Shown here: positions 23,622 to 31,713 of the stretch, piece after piece
How the letters are laid out: each line of letters starts with the position of its first letter
How positions within the stretch are numbered: the stretch's first letter is position 1
Origin: UBA5158 sp040389045
GTDB lineage: Bacteria > Pseudomonadota > Gammaproteobacteria > DSM-16500
NCBI GenBank assembly: GCA_040389045.1
Contig: JAZKAT010000017.1
Location: forward strand, 1-37,391
Direction: 5' to 3'
DNA: 37,391 nucleotides
Translations under genes and position numbers: made by a program
The notes under the pieces: model-generated
Seen by the model: the letters and a program-made list of their open reading frames with translations, nothing else
Told to the model about the DNA's origin: nothing
Database searches by the model: none

Positions 23622-25817
23622 ATGCAAAGCACAACAGTACCGGCACAGGTAACACTAGAAGAAACGGTTACGAACCTTATCAATATTGCTAATAACAATG
23701 CAGCAATAGAAACGATTTTTACCAGCGACCCTGATAGTTTTTTTGCGAATGAAAATTTTAAGAAATTTTCAGATTACGCGCTTGATAGATGCCAGCAGGC
23801 GGCTTATCAATTATTTGATATTTTAGCACATCAATATATTACGGATAAAATCCAGCTAAGCGAATGGGGGAAATTAGCAATATTTTTTTCGAACCTGGCC
23901 AAACACCAAGCAGAACAGGCAGAATATAGTAAATCTAAATATTCTTTGCAATATGCGCTATTTTATTTACAAAAACAAATCGATTTAAGCCATCAAGACG
24001 CAGCTTTACTAGAAACAAAGCTCGAATTAGAAAAACTATTTGCAGAATATTGCCGCTTACATTTTAAAAAACTTGAAGAAAAAGATGAATCACCTAAAGA
24101 TTTATTGCATTGTGCCCAACAATTACTTGCTGCTTATATCAAAATCGCCACTCAAGATGGACAACAAAGTTATCTTCCAGAAGTTCATTACGCCAGATTA
24201 AGTTATGCAGAAAAAATCTGGAATTATGCTGAATCATTGGAAAGTATAGCTAATCAAACTGCCGTAGAACTGGAATACAATACCAGTGATGAGTTTGAAA
24301 TACCATTTCAACTCCTAGCTGCCCAATATCAATATGCTCTTTATTATCTGAAAGCCGCGCAAAAAGAATTTGAGAAACTAGAAAATACTGACAGAAAAGA
24401 TCATATCATTGCAAGGTTGAGAATTCTTTTTGATAGCATGACAGAAATCGAGTTGAAACGTAATAACGTCCCAATCCCTGCTGAGATTGATGCGGCGAAA
24501 CAGGAAACTTTCCAGATCTGTCGCATGGTAGCTGATAGAAATCGAAGTCTTGATGAAGTCATTACTTTTGTGGATGAAAGTAAAGTTGAGATTAACGCTG
24601 TTAATGATTTTGATCAAGTATTTCATAATGTACTTGAAATTAACCCTGATGTTGAAATTGCTGCGCTTCAACATACAGTCGGCAGTGGGAATTATGCTGT
24701 TTTTAAGTATCTGATTGAAGAACAAAATGCACATATTCATTTGTTTTCAACGATGCGAAAACCGGGCTTATATTCCTTTATCAATCAATATACCGATCCA
24801 GCAATTGTTGAATACTTATCGGAACCAAATGAACGATTTTATCAAAATGATGCGCAAAAAATTATTGTTGAGTTTTTTATTAATAGTTTCGCTGGGCGAC
24901 TAGCGCAAGTAAAAGCACATTTAGCGTTAGATCCTGATAGCATTATAAAATTTCCTGTAAGCAATCTTGATGATGATTTTAATAAAGGCCAAACTGTTTT
25001 ATTCATGGCTTTTCAGGGCAACCAGAGTCATGTAGTACGTTTTCTTGAAAGTTACATTAATGAATACATCTTAAAAAACAATATAATCGAACAGACAGAT
25101 AACTTAAAAAAACTTTATACTAGCCTGATACGTTGTTATGAAGCTTTTGGTTGGAATGAACAGCGACGTGAAATGCTTCATACACTAGAAATTCAGTTAA
25201 GTCAATGCTTGGAGCAAGAAGTCGCCAAGCTGAAACAAATCGCCACCGATGAAGTGACTGATGATATTCTCATAAAACTTGAAACATATCGCTTTGCCAT
25301 TATTGATTTGCTCTACACTTCTGGAAGAAAATACGAATTAGAAGGGGACGGTATAGACGAAAATGAGACAACAGAAGATACTCGTTTGATTACCTATCAA
25401 ATCGCTAGTCAGTGTTTTCATCGTGTAAAGTCTGATGTAGAAAAAATTAATTTACGCTTAGTTGTATGTATTGGAAGTTTAGTTGTTACGGTAACAAATA
25501 TGTTATCAGCTCCGGAGCGTATCCAAAAGAAAATCGATTATCTTCGCGCCAAAGCTAACGTTGTTTCTGAAGTCGATTCTAATAGAGATGAAACTATGGA
25601 AGAAGTGCCAGAGGAAAAGAAAATTAATCAATATTCATTTGATTATGCGTCAGGTTCTTTTTCAACATCTTCAAATATGTTTCCTACTTATGATGGTACT
25701 TCTGCTACAAAAATAATCCGGAATAGAACAGTGGTGGTGCCAGATGCTAGTGATACTGATGTGGTCATGCAAGATGAAGATGATGGGCGAAAGCTTAAAC
25801 AAGCCAAACTGGTATAA
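23622..25817 (+). CDS. Large unrecognised protein with ankyrin-like stretches, paralog 2
   Basis: The protein has 731 residues; AGGA lies nine bases before the ATG and the gap from paralog 1 is 66 bp. Shared blocks with paralog 1 include FFANENFKKF (FFAGDNARIF), SEWGKLAIFF (AQWNKLVTFS), SLQYALFYLQKQ (MLEYALFYLQKI), MVADRNRSLDEV (IVSDRNNGVEVL), RKPGLYSFINQYT (RKGLVNSFCEFT), CYEAFGWNEQRR (CYFEFGWNEKKR) and the tail motif SGSFSTSSNMF. Divergence is large, so the duplication is old. No catalytic motif, signal peptide or membrane helix is seen. The last 23 bases overlap the converging YgjP-like gene. Probably cotranscribed with paralog 1. Confidence 0.8.
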   Translation: MQSTTVPAQVTLEETVTNLINIANNNAAIETIFTSDPDSFFANENFKKFSDYALDRCQQAAYQLFDILAHQYITDKIQLSEWGKLAIFFSNLAKHQAEQAEYSKSKYSLQYALFYLQKQIDLSHQDAALLETKLELEKLFAEYCRLHFKKLEEKDESPKDLLHCAQQLLAAYIKIATQDGQQSYLPEVHYARLSYAEKIWNYAESLESIANQTAVELEYNTSDEFEIPFQLLAAQYQYALYYLKAAQKEFEKLENTDRKDHIIARLRILFDSMTEIELKRNNVPIPAEIDAAKQETFQICRMVADRNRSLDEVITFVDESKVEINAVNDFDQVFHNVLEINPDVEIAALQHTVGSGNYAVFKYLIEEQNAHIHLFSTMRKPGLYSFINQYTDPAIVEYLSEPNERFYQNDAQKIIVEFFINSFAGRLAQVKAHLALDPDSIIKFPVSNLDDDFNKGQTVLFMAFQGNQSHVVRFLESYINEYILKNNIIEQTDNLKKLYTSLIRCYEAFGWNEQRREMLHTLEIQLSQCLEQEVAKLKQIATDEVTDDILIKLETYRFAIIDLLYTSGRKYELEGDGIDENETTEDTRLITYQIASQCFHRVKSDVEKINLRLVVCIGSLVVTVTNMLSAPERIQKKIDYLRAKANVVSEVDSNRDETMEEVPEEKKINQYSFDYASGSFSTSSNMFPTYDGTSATKIIRNRTVVVPDASDTDVVMQDEDDGRKLKQAKLV

Positions 25818-26529
25818 AACCATCCGCATTACGTGAGGCTTTGCAATGCTCTTTCCAGCCAACATCAAATTTGGCGACCAGCCGCCAGAATTTTGCGGAA
25901 TGATTTAGCTGCTCGGTGTGGCAAAGTTCGTGAATGATAATGTAATCCATTAATTCCGGTGGTAAAAATATTAATTTATAATTTAAATTAATATTTTTTT
26001 CCACGGAACAACTGCCCCAGCGGCTTTGCTGATTTCTGATAGAAACATTCTGGAATGGCAACTGACAAAAATTACTGAGTTGTTCTATCCGTAAGGGTAA
26101 GAGTTTTTTGGCTTGTGATCTTGCCCAGTTAGTCAGTAATTTTTTACATAAATCCTTGTCATTAATATTGCCAAATAAAACCAATTCATTATGTGGACGT
26201 GTCATTAAGCGCAGTTTGCCGGATTGGGTTGCCACATAATCTACTTGCCAGTTTTGACCGAAAGCCAACAAATTAATTTGTCCGGGCATATCTACATTAG
26301 CAAGTAACTGTGTTTGCTCACGAATTTTGGCGAGATGTTTGATAATCCAGGCTTTATTATGTTCTAAAATAGCGGGGATTTCTTTTGGGTTAAAACGTTT
26401 GGGTACGACCAGTTCAAGACCTAGTTTGACAGTGGTTTTCAATTTGACATGACGAGCGCGGGCATGTTTTTTTATCGTGTAGAGTGGGGGCCAGGCAATT
26501 TCATCAGTCATGAGTATTCGTTTCGGCAA
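25795..26529 (-). CDS. YgjP/SprT-like zinc metallopeptidase-fold protein (DUF45)
   Basis: A 244-residue protein of the YgjP-like M48-related family. The zinc site is HELCH (residues 200-204) with a third ligand His210 (QLNHSAKFW), and the family's NQQSRWGSCS motif lies at 166-174. Known members include UTP pyrophosphatase-like YgjP and SprT-like peptidases; most remain uncharacterised. ATG 26508 overlaps the HPt stop as ATGACTGA and is a plausible alternative start (237 aa), suggesting coupling to the HPt gene. The 3' end overlaps paralog 2 by 23 bases on the opposite strand. Confidence 0.85.
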   Translation of the reverse strand: MPKRILMTDEIAWPPLYTIKKHARARHVKLKTTVKLGLELVVPKRFNPKEIPAILEHNKAWIIKHLAKIREQTQLLANVDMPGQINLLAFGQNWQVDYVATQSGKLRLMTRPHNELVLFGNINDKDLCKKLLTNWARSQAKKLLPLRIEQLSNFCQLPFQNVSIRNQQSRWGSCSVEKNINLNYKLIFLPPELMDYIIIHELCHTEQLNHSAKFWRLVAKFDVGWKEHCKASRNADGFIPVWLV

Positions 26530-26866
26530 ACGTATTTAGCACCTGGTTTACTTCATCTTGTAGCGTTGCAAGGTAAGCATCCAGATGCGCAAATTGTTCA
26601 TTTTTAAGCGACTGCTCAAATTCTGCAAGCAATTTTTTTAAACGGGGCAGACCGCAATAACTAATCGCACCATGCAGCTTATGTACACGTTGCAATAAAG
26701 TGTTAGGGTCATTTTTGGCTTCGAGAATACTTTGTAACTCATGCGGCAGGGTGTTAATCAGTATCGCCATGATGTCTTTGGCCAATTGTGGCTTATTACC
26801 AGCAAGCTTAAGGCCTAGTTCCCAGTCTATAACAGGTATTGTGTTTTCGGTGGGTTTTTGAGTCAT
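26504..26866 (-). CDS. Stand-alone HPt phosphotransfer protein of the BarA/LetS type
   Basis: A 120-residue single HPt domain. The phospho-acceptor motif VHKLHGAISYCGLPRL (residues 61-76, His62) strongly resembles the HPt end of BarA/GacS/LetS hybrid kinases (VHKLHGs.sYsGvPR), as does the opening IDWELGLKLAGNKPQLAKDIM. In hybrids this domain passes phosphate from the receiver domain to UvrY/GacA/LetA. Here no kinase or receiver is attached. The start ATG abuts the assembly gap, but the 55-bp edge repeat shows the same start with the true upstream sequence at 27021: 48 bp after the relA stop and in the same frame as relA. It sits between relA and the YgjP-like gene, all co-directional. Confidence 0.85.
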   Translation of the reverse strand: MTQKPTENTIPVIDWELGLKLAGNKPQLAKDIMAILINTLPHELQSILEAKNDPNTLLQRVHKLHGAISYCGLPRLKKLLAEFEQSLKNEQFAHLDAYLATLQDEVNQVLNTFAETNTHD

Positions 26867-27022
26867 TNNNNNNNNNNNNNNNNNNNNNNNNNNNNNNNNN
26901 NNNNNNNNNNNNNNNNNNNNNNNNNNNNNNNNNNNNNNNNNNNNNNNNNNNNNNNNNNNNNNNNNNNGCCTAGTTCCCAGTCTATAACAGGTATTGTGTT
27001 TTCGGTGGGTTTTTGAGTCATT
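26813..27022. other. Assembly gap (100 N) between identical 55-bp ends
   Basis: Positions 26868-26967 are N. The 55 bases before (26813-26867) and after (26968-27022) are identical and cover the start of the HPt gene. This is what unmerged contigs with a k-mer-length overlap look like. The real chromosome probably has a single copy and no missing sequence. Confidence 0.9.
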
Positions 27023-27069
27023 TCATGGCGCTCAATAAGGGGCTGTAAGGGAATTATAAGGCACAGTGC

Positions 27070-29250
27070 TTACTGGTTCAACCGCCGCGAATCAATCACC
27101 CCTTTCAAATGATTAATATGATTCACCAACTCATTCAACTGCGTCAGCGCATGGATCTGGATAGTTATCGTTATAACCAACATATTATTCCGATTAACCG
27201 CCGAATTAAAATTCACTAAATTGACTTTCGCATTGGACAATATCGTGGTGATTTCTTTTAATAACTTATCATGATTGTGCGCGCGAATTTGTAAATCAAC
27301 ATAATAAGCACCCGTATGGGCGCTGTCCCAGGTCACTTCCAGCAAACGCTGATTTTCCTGCGGATTGATATGCACCACATTGTTACAGGATTTTTTGTGA
27401 ATAGTCACGCCGCTGCCCTGAGTAATAAAACCCACAATCTCATCACCCGGAATAGGTTTGCAACAGCGCGCGATACGGGTCAACAAGTCACTAATGCCAG
27501 CAATATTCATGCCTGAACTTTTGGATTCACGCCGTTTAACCAAAATCGGGCCGGCGTCAGGTTTGCTGGTTTCATGTTCGGTTTCTAAAGCATGATAAAT
27601 TTGCGCCATGCGGATATTGCCGCGCCCTATGGCAGCTAAAAATGAATCCTCCTCCTTAAAATTAAAATGCGCCGCCAGTTTTTGAATATTAGGATGTGGC
27701 GCACGGGGAAATTCACGTTCCAGGGTTTTGCGGCCACTTTCAATATGCTGGTTCATGTCTTGTTGACGAAACCAATGCGCGACTTTATCGCGGGCGCGCG
27801 CCGTTTTTAAATAACCAAATTCTATGTTTAACCAATCCCGGCTGGGCGTGCCGTGAGGGTTAGTCAAAATTTCCACTTGATCGCCGGTTTTTAAAGTATA
27901 GGTAAGCTGCACAATATGCCCATTCACTTTAGCGCCCCGACATTGGTTGCCAACTTGACTGTGAATTTGATAAGCGCAATCCAAGGGTGTAGCCCCTGCA
28001 GGTAAATCTAAAATATCTCCTGCCGGCGTAAAAACATAAACACGGTCAGTTAATATCTGGTCGTAAGCAGGATTGATTTTTTCATCTTGATTGGCAACAT
28101 CGCGGTGCCAATCCAGCAATTGACGCAGAAAAACAATTTTCGCGGCATAGTCAACGGCTGATTTGCCTTCCTTGTAAGCCCAATGCGCGGCCACGCCACG
28201 CTCAGATTCTTCGTGCATTTCATGCGTACGGATTTGAATTTCAAAACTTTTACCATTTGGCCCAATTACCGCCGTGTGAATCGAGCGATAACCGTTTGGC
28301 TTGGGTGCGGTGATGTAATCATCAAATTCTTCCGGTATATGTTCCCAAGTACTGTGCACTATACTTAACGCCGTGTAGCAATCTTCCACGCTAGGGACCA
28401 GTAAACGGATGGCACTGTAATCATAAATGCCTTCGTATTCGGTTTTTTTGCGCTGCGCCTTTAAATAAATGCTGTAAATATGCTTAGCACGGCCACTAAT
28501 GTTAGGCTTGATATGCATAGCCGTTAATTTTTCTTTGAGCAAATGAATAATATCGTGGATTTGCTGTTCCCGTTCAACCCGGCGTTCGGCGAGAAATTTA
28601 GCGATTTGTTTATAAGTCACTGGATCATAGTAATGAAAGGAAAAATCTTCCAATTCCCATTTTAAATGACCCACCCCTAAGCGATTGGCCAAGGGTGCGT
28701 AAATATCCATGGTTTCTTGCGCAATGTGTTTGCGCTCTATGGGATTAATATTTTTAATGCCGCGCATGATGGCCGTGCGTTCGGCTAATTTGATTAATAC
28801 GACACGGATATCGGCGACCATGGCCAGCAATAATTTACGATAACGGTCAATTTGAGTTTGGTCACGAACTTTACTTTTTTGCAAATTATGAATGGCATCC
28901 ATCTGCTGCACACTGCGAATTAATTTCGCGGTTTCTTCCGTCAAGCTGGTACCAACCATTTCCAAAGTGAGTTTTGTATGTTGAATAGTGCTTAACATAA
29001 TAGCGGCGGCAACGGCTTCTTGGTCCAGCTTTAAATCCAGCACGATTTCTGCCATTTCCAAGCCTTGTTCTATGCACGGCTGACCATAAAAAGTCGTTAA
29101 ACCTTTGCTGGTTTCTTTCGCTAATAAACAGGCTTTTTCGATCAAATCGGTTTTTTCAAGATGATGCGCGGTCTTGACGTGGTCAAGCCAGAAGGGCAGG
29201 TCGATTTCACCATTTTCCAGATAGGAAAATTTATGTTTCAAAGCAACCAT
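27070..29250 (-). CDS. relA: (p)ppGpp synthetase RelA (GTP pyrophosphokinase)
   Basis: A 726-residue long RSH protein. The N-terminal HD hydrolase domain has lost its catalytic His-Asp pair (MLSTIQHT at 85-92 where SpoT has the HD motif), so it should not hydrolyse ppGpp. The synthetase domain (about 240-365) is intact, with GIYDYSAIRLL, KPNGYRSIHT and FEIQIRT, and carries the acidic EFDD motif (308-311) that marks RelA rather than SpoT. A TGS domain (about 405-465, DRVYVFTPAGDILDLPAGAT), a helical/zinc-finger region with CCKPIPGDEI, and a C-terminal ACT domain (about 650-726) follow. It makes the alarmone when uncharged tRNA enters ribosomes. Order rlmD-relA-HPt on the minus strand. Confidence 0.96.
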   Translation of the reverse strand: MVALKHKFSYLENGEIDLPFWLDHVKTAHHLEKTDLIEKACLLAKETSKGLTTFYGQPCIEQGLEMAEIVLDLKLDQEAVAAAIMLSTIQHTKLTLEMVGTSLTEETAKLIRSVQQMDAIHNLQKSKVRDQTQIDRYRKLLLAMVADIRVVLIKLAERTAIMRGIKNINPIERKHIAQETMDIYAPLANRLGVGHLKWELEDFSFHYYDPVTYKQIAKFLAERRVEREQQIHDIIHLLKEKLTAMHIKPNISGRAKHIYSIYLKAQRKKTEYEGIYDYSAIRLLVPSVEDCYTALSIVHSTWEHIPEEFDDYITAPKPNGYRSIHTAVIGPNGKSFEIQIRTHEMHEESERGVAAHWAYKEGKSAVDYAAKIVFLRQLLDWHRDVANQDEKINPAYDQILTDRVYVFTPAGDILDLPAGATPLDCAYQIHSQVGNQCRGAKVNGHIVQLTYTLKTGDQVEILTNPHGTPSRDWLNIEFGYLKTARARDKVAHWFRQQDMNQHIESGRKTLEREFPRAPHPNIQKLAAHFNFKEEDSFLAAIGRGNIRMAQIYHALETEHETSKPDAGPILVKRRESKSSGMNIAGISDLLTRIARCCKPIPGDEIVGFITQGSGVTIHKKSCNNVVHINPQENQRLLEVTWDSAHTGAYYVDLQIRAHNHDKLLKEITTILSNAKVNLVNFNSAVNRNNMLVITITIQIHALTQLNELVNHINHLKGVIDSRRLNQ

Positions 29251-29295
29251 ATGATTAGCCTGCGTATAAAACTTTGTTACTTTAAGTATAAGCCA

Positions 29296-30621
29296 CTATT
29301 TCTCGAATAAGGCAATCGCTTCAATATGGCTGGTTTGCGGAAACATATTGATAACACCGACTTTTTTTAATTTGTAACCCAGGGTACGCACCAATTCACC
29401 CGCGTCACGCGCCAGCGTTGCCGGATTACAGGAAACATAAACTATTTTACGCGCCGCGAATACTGAAAATATTTTGATAATTTCCTTCGCGCCATTTCGG
29501 CCTGGGTCAAGCAGAATTTTATCATATTGCCTGCGCATCCAGGTTGGCCGGGTTGGCGGAATATCTGCAAGATTAGCGGCATAAAATTGCGTATTGTGAA
29601 TATTGTTATGAAGAGCATTTTCCTGCGCGCGCGTCACCATTTCATGACTGCCTTCAATGCCGGTGACAGCGCTAGCAAACCGTGCCATCGGTAAAGTAAA
29701 ATTTCCCAGGCCACAAAACAAATCCAACACATTATCGGTACTTTGAATATCAAGTAATGCCAGCGCACGTTCAATTAACAGCGGATTTATTTCACCGTTG
29801 ACTTGAGTGAAATCCCACGGATTGAATTGCATTTCCAGCGCATAGGCTGGTAACAAATAATTTAATTTTTTTTGATTAAGCTCAGGCCATATTTGCAGGG
29901 TAGGTGCTGGCGCATTGGGTTGCGTATAAATATGTAATTGATGTTCCATACCAAAAGCACTTAATTTTGCCTGATCTGCCAGGGACAAATCTTGCAAATG
30001 CCGAAACACTAGCGCGGCATTTTCATCACCTACCGCCACTTCAATTTGGGGAATATGTTCACGTATCGACAAGCTCTGAACTAACGTTGCCAGCGCAGTT
30101 AAATGTTTACCGACGCGAGGATGTAATACTGCACAGGAAGCAATATCCGATAACAAATTACTGGCTTTTTCCCGAAAACCAACCAATACGCGATTTTTCT
30201 TGTTGACATAGCGCACGCCCAGACGGGCTTTACGTCTATAGCCAAATGGGTTACCTGAAAGCGGTGACATTACTTCGGTAGGTTCAACCAGACCAAAATG
30301 CTGGAGTTGATCGAGCAATATTTTTTGTTTAACGACAACTTGCGCATCTATCGCGAGGTGTTGCATGCTGCAACCACCACAATTGCCAAAATGTTCGCAC
30401 TCCGGAGTAATACGTTCGGCGGCAGGGCTTATGACTTCAACCGTTTCGCCTTCATTGAAGCGCGCATGTTTTTTTGTTAATTTAAAAGCGACAACTTCGC
30501 CTGGCAGGGCGTTGGCGATAAAGATTTTTTTGCCATCGGTTGACGAGGCAATACCGCGGCCATCATGGCTAAGACCAGTGATGGTGATGGTGCGAATCTC
30601 TGCAGTCAGTTTATTTTTCAT
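29296..30621 (-). CDS. rlmD: 23S rRNA (uracil-1939-C5)-methyltransferase RlmD
   Basis: A 441-residue enzyme that methylates U1939 of 23S rRNA with SAM. It has an N-terminal TRAM RNA-binding domain (residues 1-65) and an iron-sulfur cluster from Cys75, Cys81, Cys84 (CEHFGNCGGC) and Cys163. The SAM-binding core is LDLFCGLGNFTLP (299-311), then LLDPGRNGA (370-378) and the catalytic cysteine motif VSCNP (Cys398). It lies 45 bp upstream of relA on the same strand, an arrangement shared with many gammaproteobacteria. Divergent from the YciO-like gene. Confidence 0.96.
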   Translation of the reverse strand: MKNKLTAEIRTITITGLSHDGRGIASSTDGKKIFIANALPGEVVAFKLTKKHARFNEGETVEVISPAAERITPECEHFGNCGGCSMQHLAIDAQVVVKQKILLDQLQHFGLVEPTEVMSPLSGNPFGYRRKARLGVRYVNKKNRVLVGFREKASNLLSDIASCAVLHPRVGKHLTALATLVQSLSIREHIPQIEVAVGDENAALVFRHLQDLSLADQAKLSAFGMEHQLHIYTQPNAPAPTLQIWPELNQKKLNYLLPAYALEMQFNPWDFTQVNGEINPLLIERALALLDIQSTDNVLDLFCGLGNFTLPMARFASAVTGIEGSHEMVTRAQENALHNNIHNTQFYAANLADIPPTRPTWMRRQYDKILLDPGRNGAKEIIKIFSVFAARKIVYVSCNPATLARDAGELVRTLGYKLKKVGVINMFPQTSHIEAIALFEK

Positions 30622-30672
30622 GGTATGGTATCGTTAAATAACCGGACAGTATTATAGCCAAGGAATGTGCTC

Positions 30673-31287
30673 ATGAGTCAATTTTTTAATGTCCATCCCT
30701 CAAATCCCCAGCCACGCCTTATAAAACAAGCGGTTAGTATAGTCAAAGAGGGTGGTATTATCATTTATCCTACCGATTCCGGCTATGCCTTAGGGTGCCA
30801 GCTTGCCAATAAAGATGCGCTGGAGCGCATTCGCCGCATCCGGCAATTGGATGAAAAACATAATTTTACGCTTATTTGCCGCGATTTATCTGAATTATCG
30901 ACCTACGCATTCGTCGATAATCCAGCGTTCAGGTTAATAAAGGCAAATACACCTGGGCCATTCACTTTTATCTTGCCAGCTACTCGGGAAGTACCCCGCC
31001 GCCTGCTGCAGCCTAAGCGTAATACCATAGGCTTACGCGTGCCAGACAATAAAACCACTCAGGCGTTGCTGGCCGAGTTAAATGAAGCCTTGATGAGTGT
31101 CACCTTGATTCTGCCCGAACAGGAGTTTCCCTTCGTTGATGCGAATGATATCTATGAAATGCTAGGGGACAGGGTTGATCTGGTCATTAACGGCGGCGCT
31201 TGCGGTTCTACACCCACTACCGTGGTGGATTTGGTGGATGGCACCCCGAAAATTTTACGGATGGGCAAGGGGACATTGGTTTTGTAA
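30673..31287 (+). CDS. YciO/Sua5-family threonylcarbamoyl-AMP synthase-like protein
   Basis: The protein has 204 residues from ATG 30673 with AAGGAA upstream; an in-frame GTG six bases earlier is unlikely. The YrdC fold is shown by GGIIIYPTDSGYALGCQ, the ERIRRIRQLDEKHNFTLIC segment, the TPGPFTFILPATREVPRR nucleotide-binding region and the ending STPTTVVDLVDGTPKILRMGKG. The lack of a C-terminal Sua5 domain and the overall pattern favour YciO over the essential TsaC. Role in t6A tRNA modification is known for the superfamily but less certain for YciO. Divergent from rlmD, with about 50 bp between. Confidence 0.88.
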   Translation: MSQFFNVHPSNPQPRLIKQAVSIVKEGGIIIYPTDSGYALGCQLANKDALERIRRIRQLDEKHNFTLICRDLSELSTYAFVDNPAFRLIKANTPGPFTFILPATREVPRRLLQPKRNTIGLRVPDNKTTQALLAELNEALMSVTLILPEQEFPFVDANDIYEMLGDRVDLVINGGACGSTPTTVVDLVDGTPKILRMGKGTLVL

Positions 31288-31307
31288 AAACAGCAACATA
31301 CCAGCAA

Positions 31308-31335
31308 TGGATTCACGCCTGCGCGGGAATGACAG
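31308..31335. repeat. Dispersed REP-like sequence (GTCATTCCCGCGCAGGCG type)
   Basis: The segment reads TGGATTCACGCCTGCGCGGG followed by AATGACAG. This resembles the common intergenic repeat family whose reverse complement is CTGTCATTCCCGCGCAGGCG. A single copy lies after the YciO-like gene. Confidence 0.45.
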
Positions 31336-31416
31336 AGCTGATAAATAAATATATTTTGATCAAATTTAACCTTGTGTAAAATCAAATATCTCCAAAACCC
31401 ATTATTCTGTTCGAAC

Positions 31417-31444
31417 TTGAAACTTTTTGTATGCTTACTATACT
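31417..31444 (+). promoter_or_regulatory. Strong sigma-70-like promoter upstream of a small ORF
   Basis: TTGAAA (31417-31422) and TATACT (31439-31444) are 16 bp apart. The predicted transcript begins near 31451 and leads into the 31-codon frame and then toward the ornithine aminotransferase gene. Confidence 0.55.
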
Positions 31445-31465
31445 TATTAAGGATCGAGTGTTTTT

Positions 31466-31561
31466 ATGAGATTTTGTCCGAAACCCGGCAATGAAATAGC
31501 TAAGGAAATGGTCTTGTATTACGGTGAGCAGGTCCTGGAATCACAGGAAAGCCTAAAGTAA
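31466..31561 (+). CDS. Possible 31-residue small protein or leader peptide
   Basis: An ATG frame of 31 codons encodes MRFCPKPGNEIAKEMVLYYG and eleven more residues (EQVLESQESLK), then TAA. AAGGATCGAG lies upstream and a good promoter precedes it. It is not recognisable as any family. It could be a genuine small protein, a leader peptide for the aminotransferase operon (start 152 bp downstream), or chance. The rest of the 426-bp spacer 31288-31713 holds only the REP-like sequence and an AT-rich run. Confidence 0.35.
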   Translation: MRFCPKPGNEIAKEMVLYYGEQVLESQESLK

Positions 31562-31713
31562 TACACATATTTCCACTTTAACAAAAATGGGTGACTCGTG
31601 AGACAATTCTTATAAAGCACTCTTTCTTTTTGTCCTCCCGTTTTTTCTTGTTATGCCCCATCTATCAGGTTATATATGTAATAATTATTATAATAATTCC
31701 GAGGTGCTCTCGA

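Noticed and set aside
31591..31713. 40-residue hydrophobic N-terminal extension of ornithine aminotransferase
   Set aside because: It is unlike any aminotransferase leader, is encoded by AT-rich spacer, and a good ribosome site marks ATG 31714.
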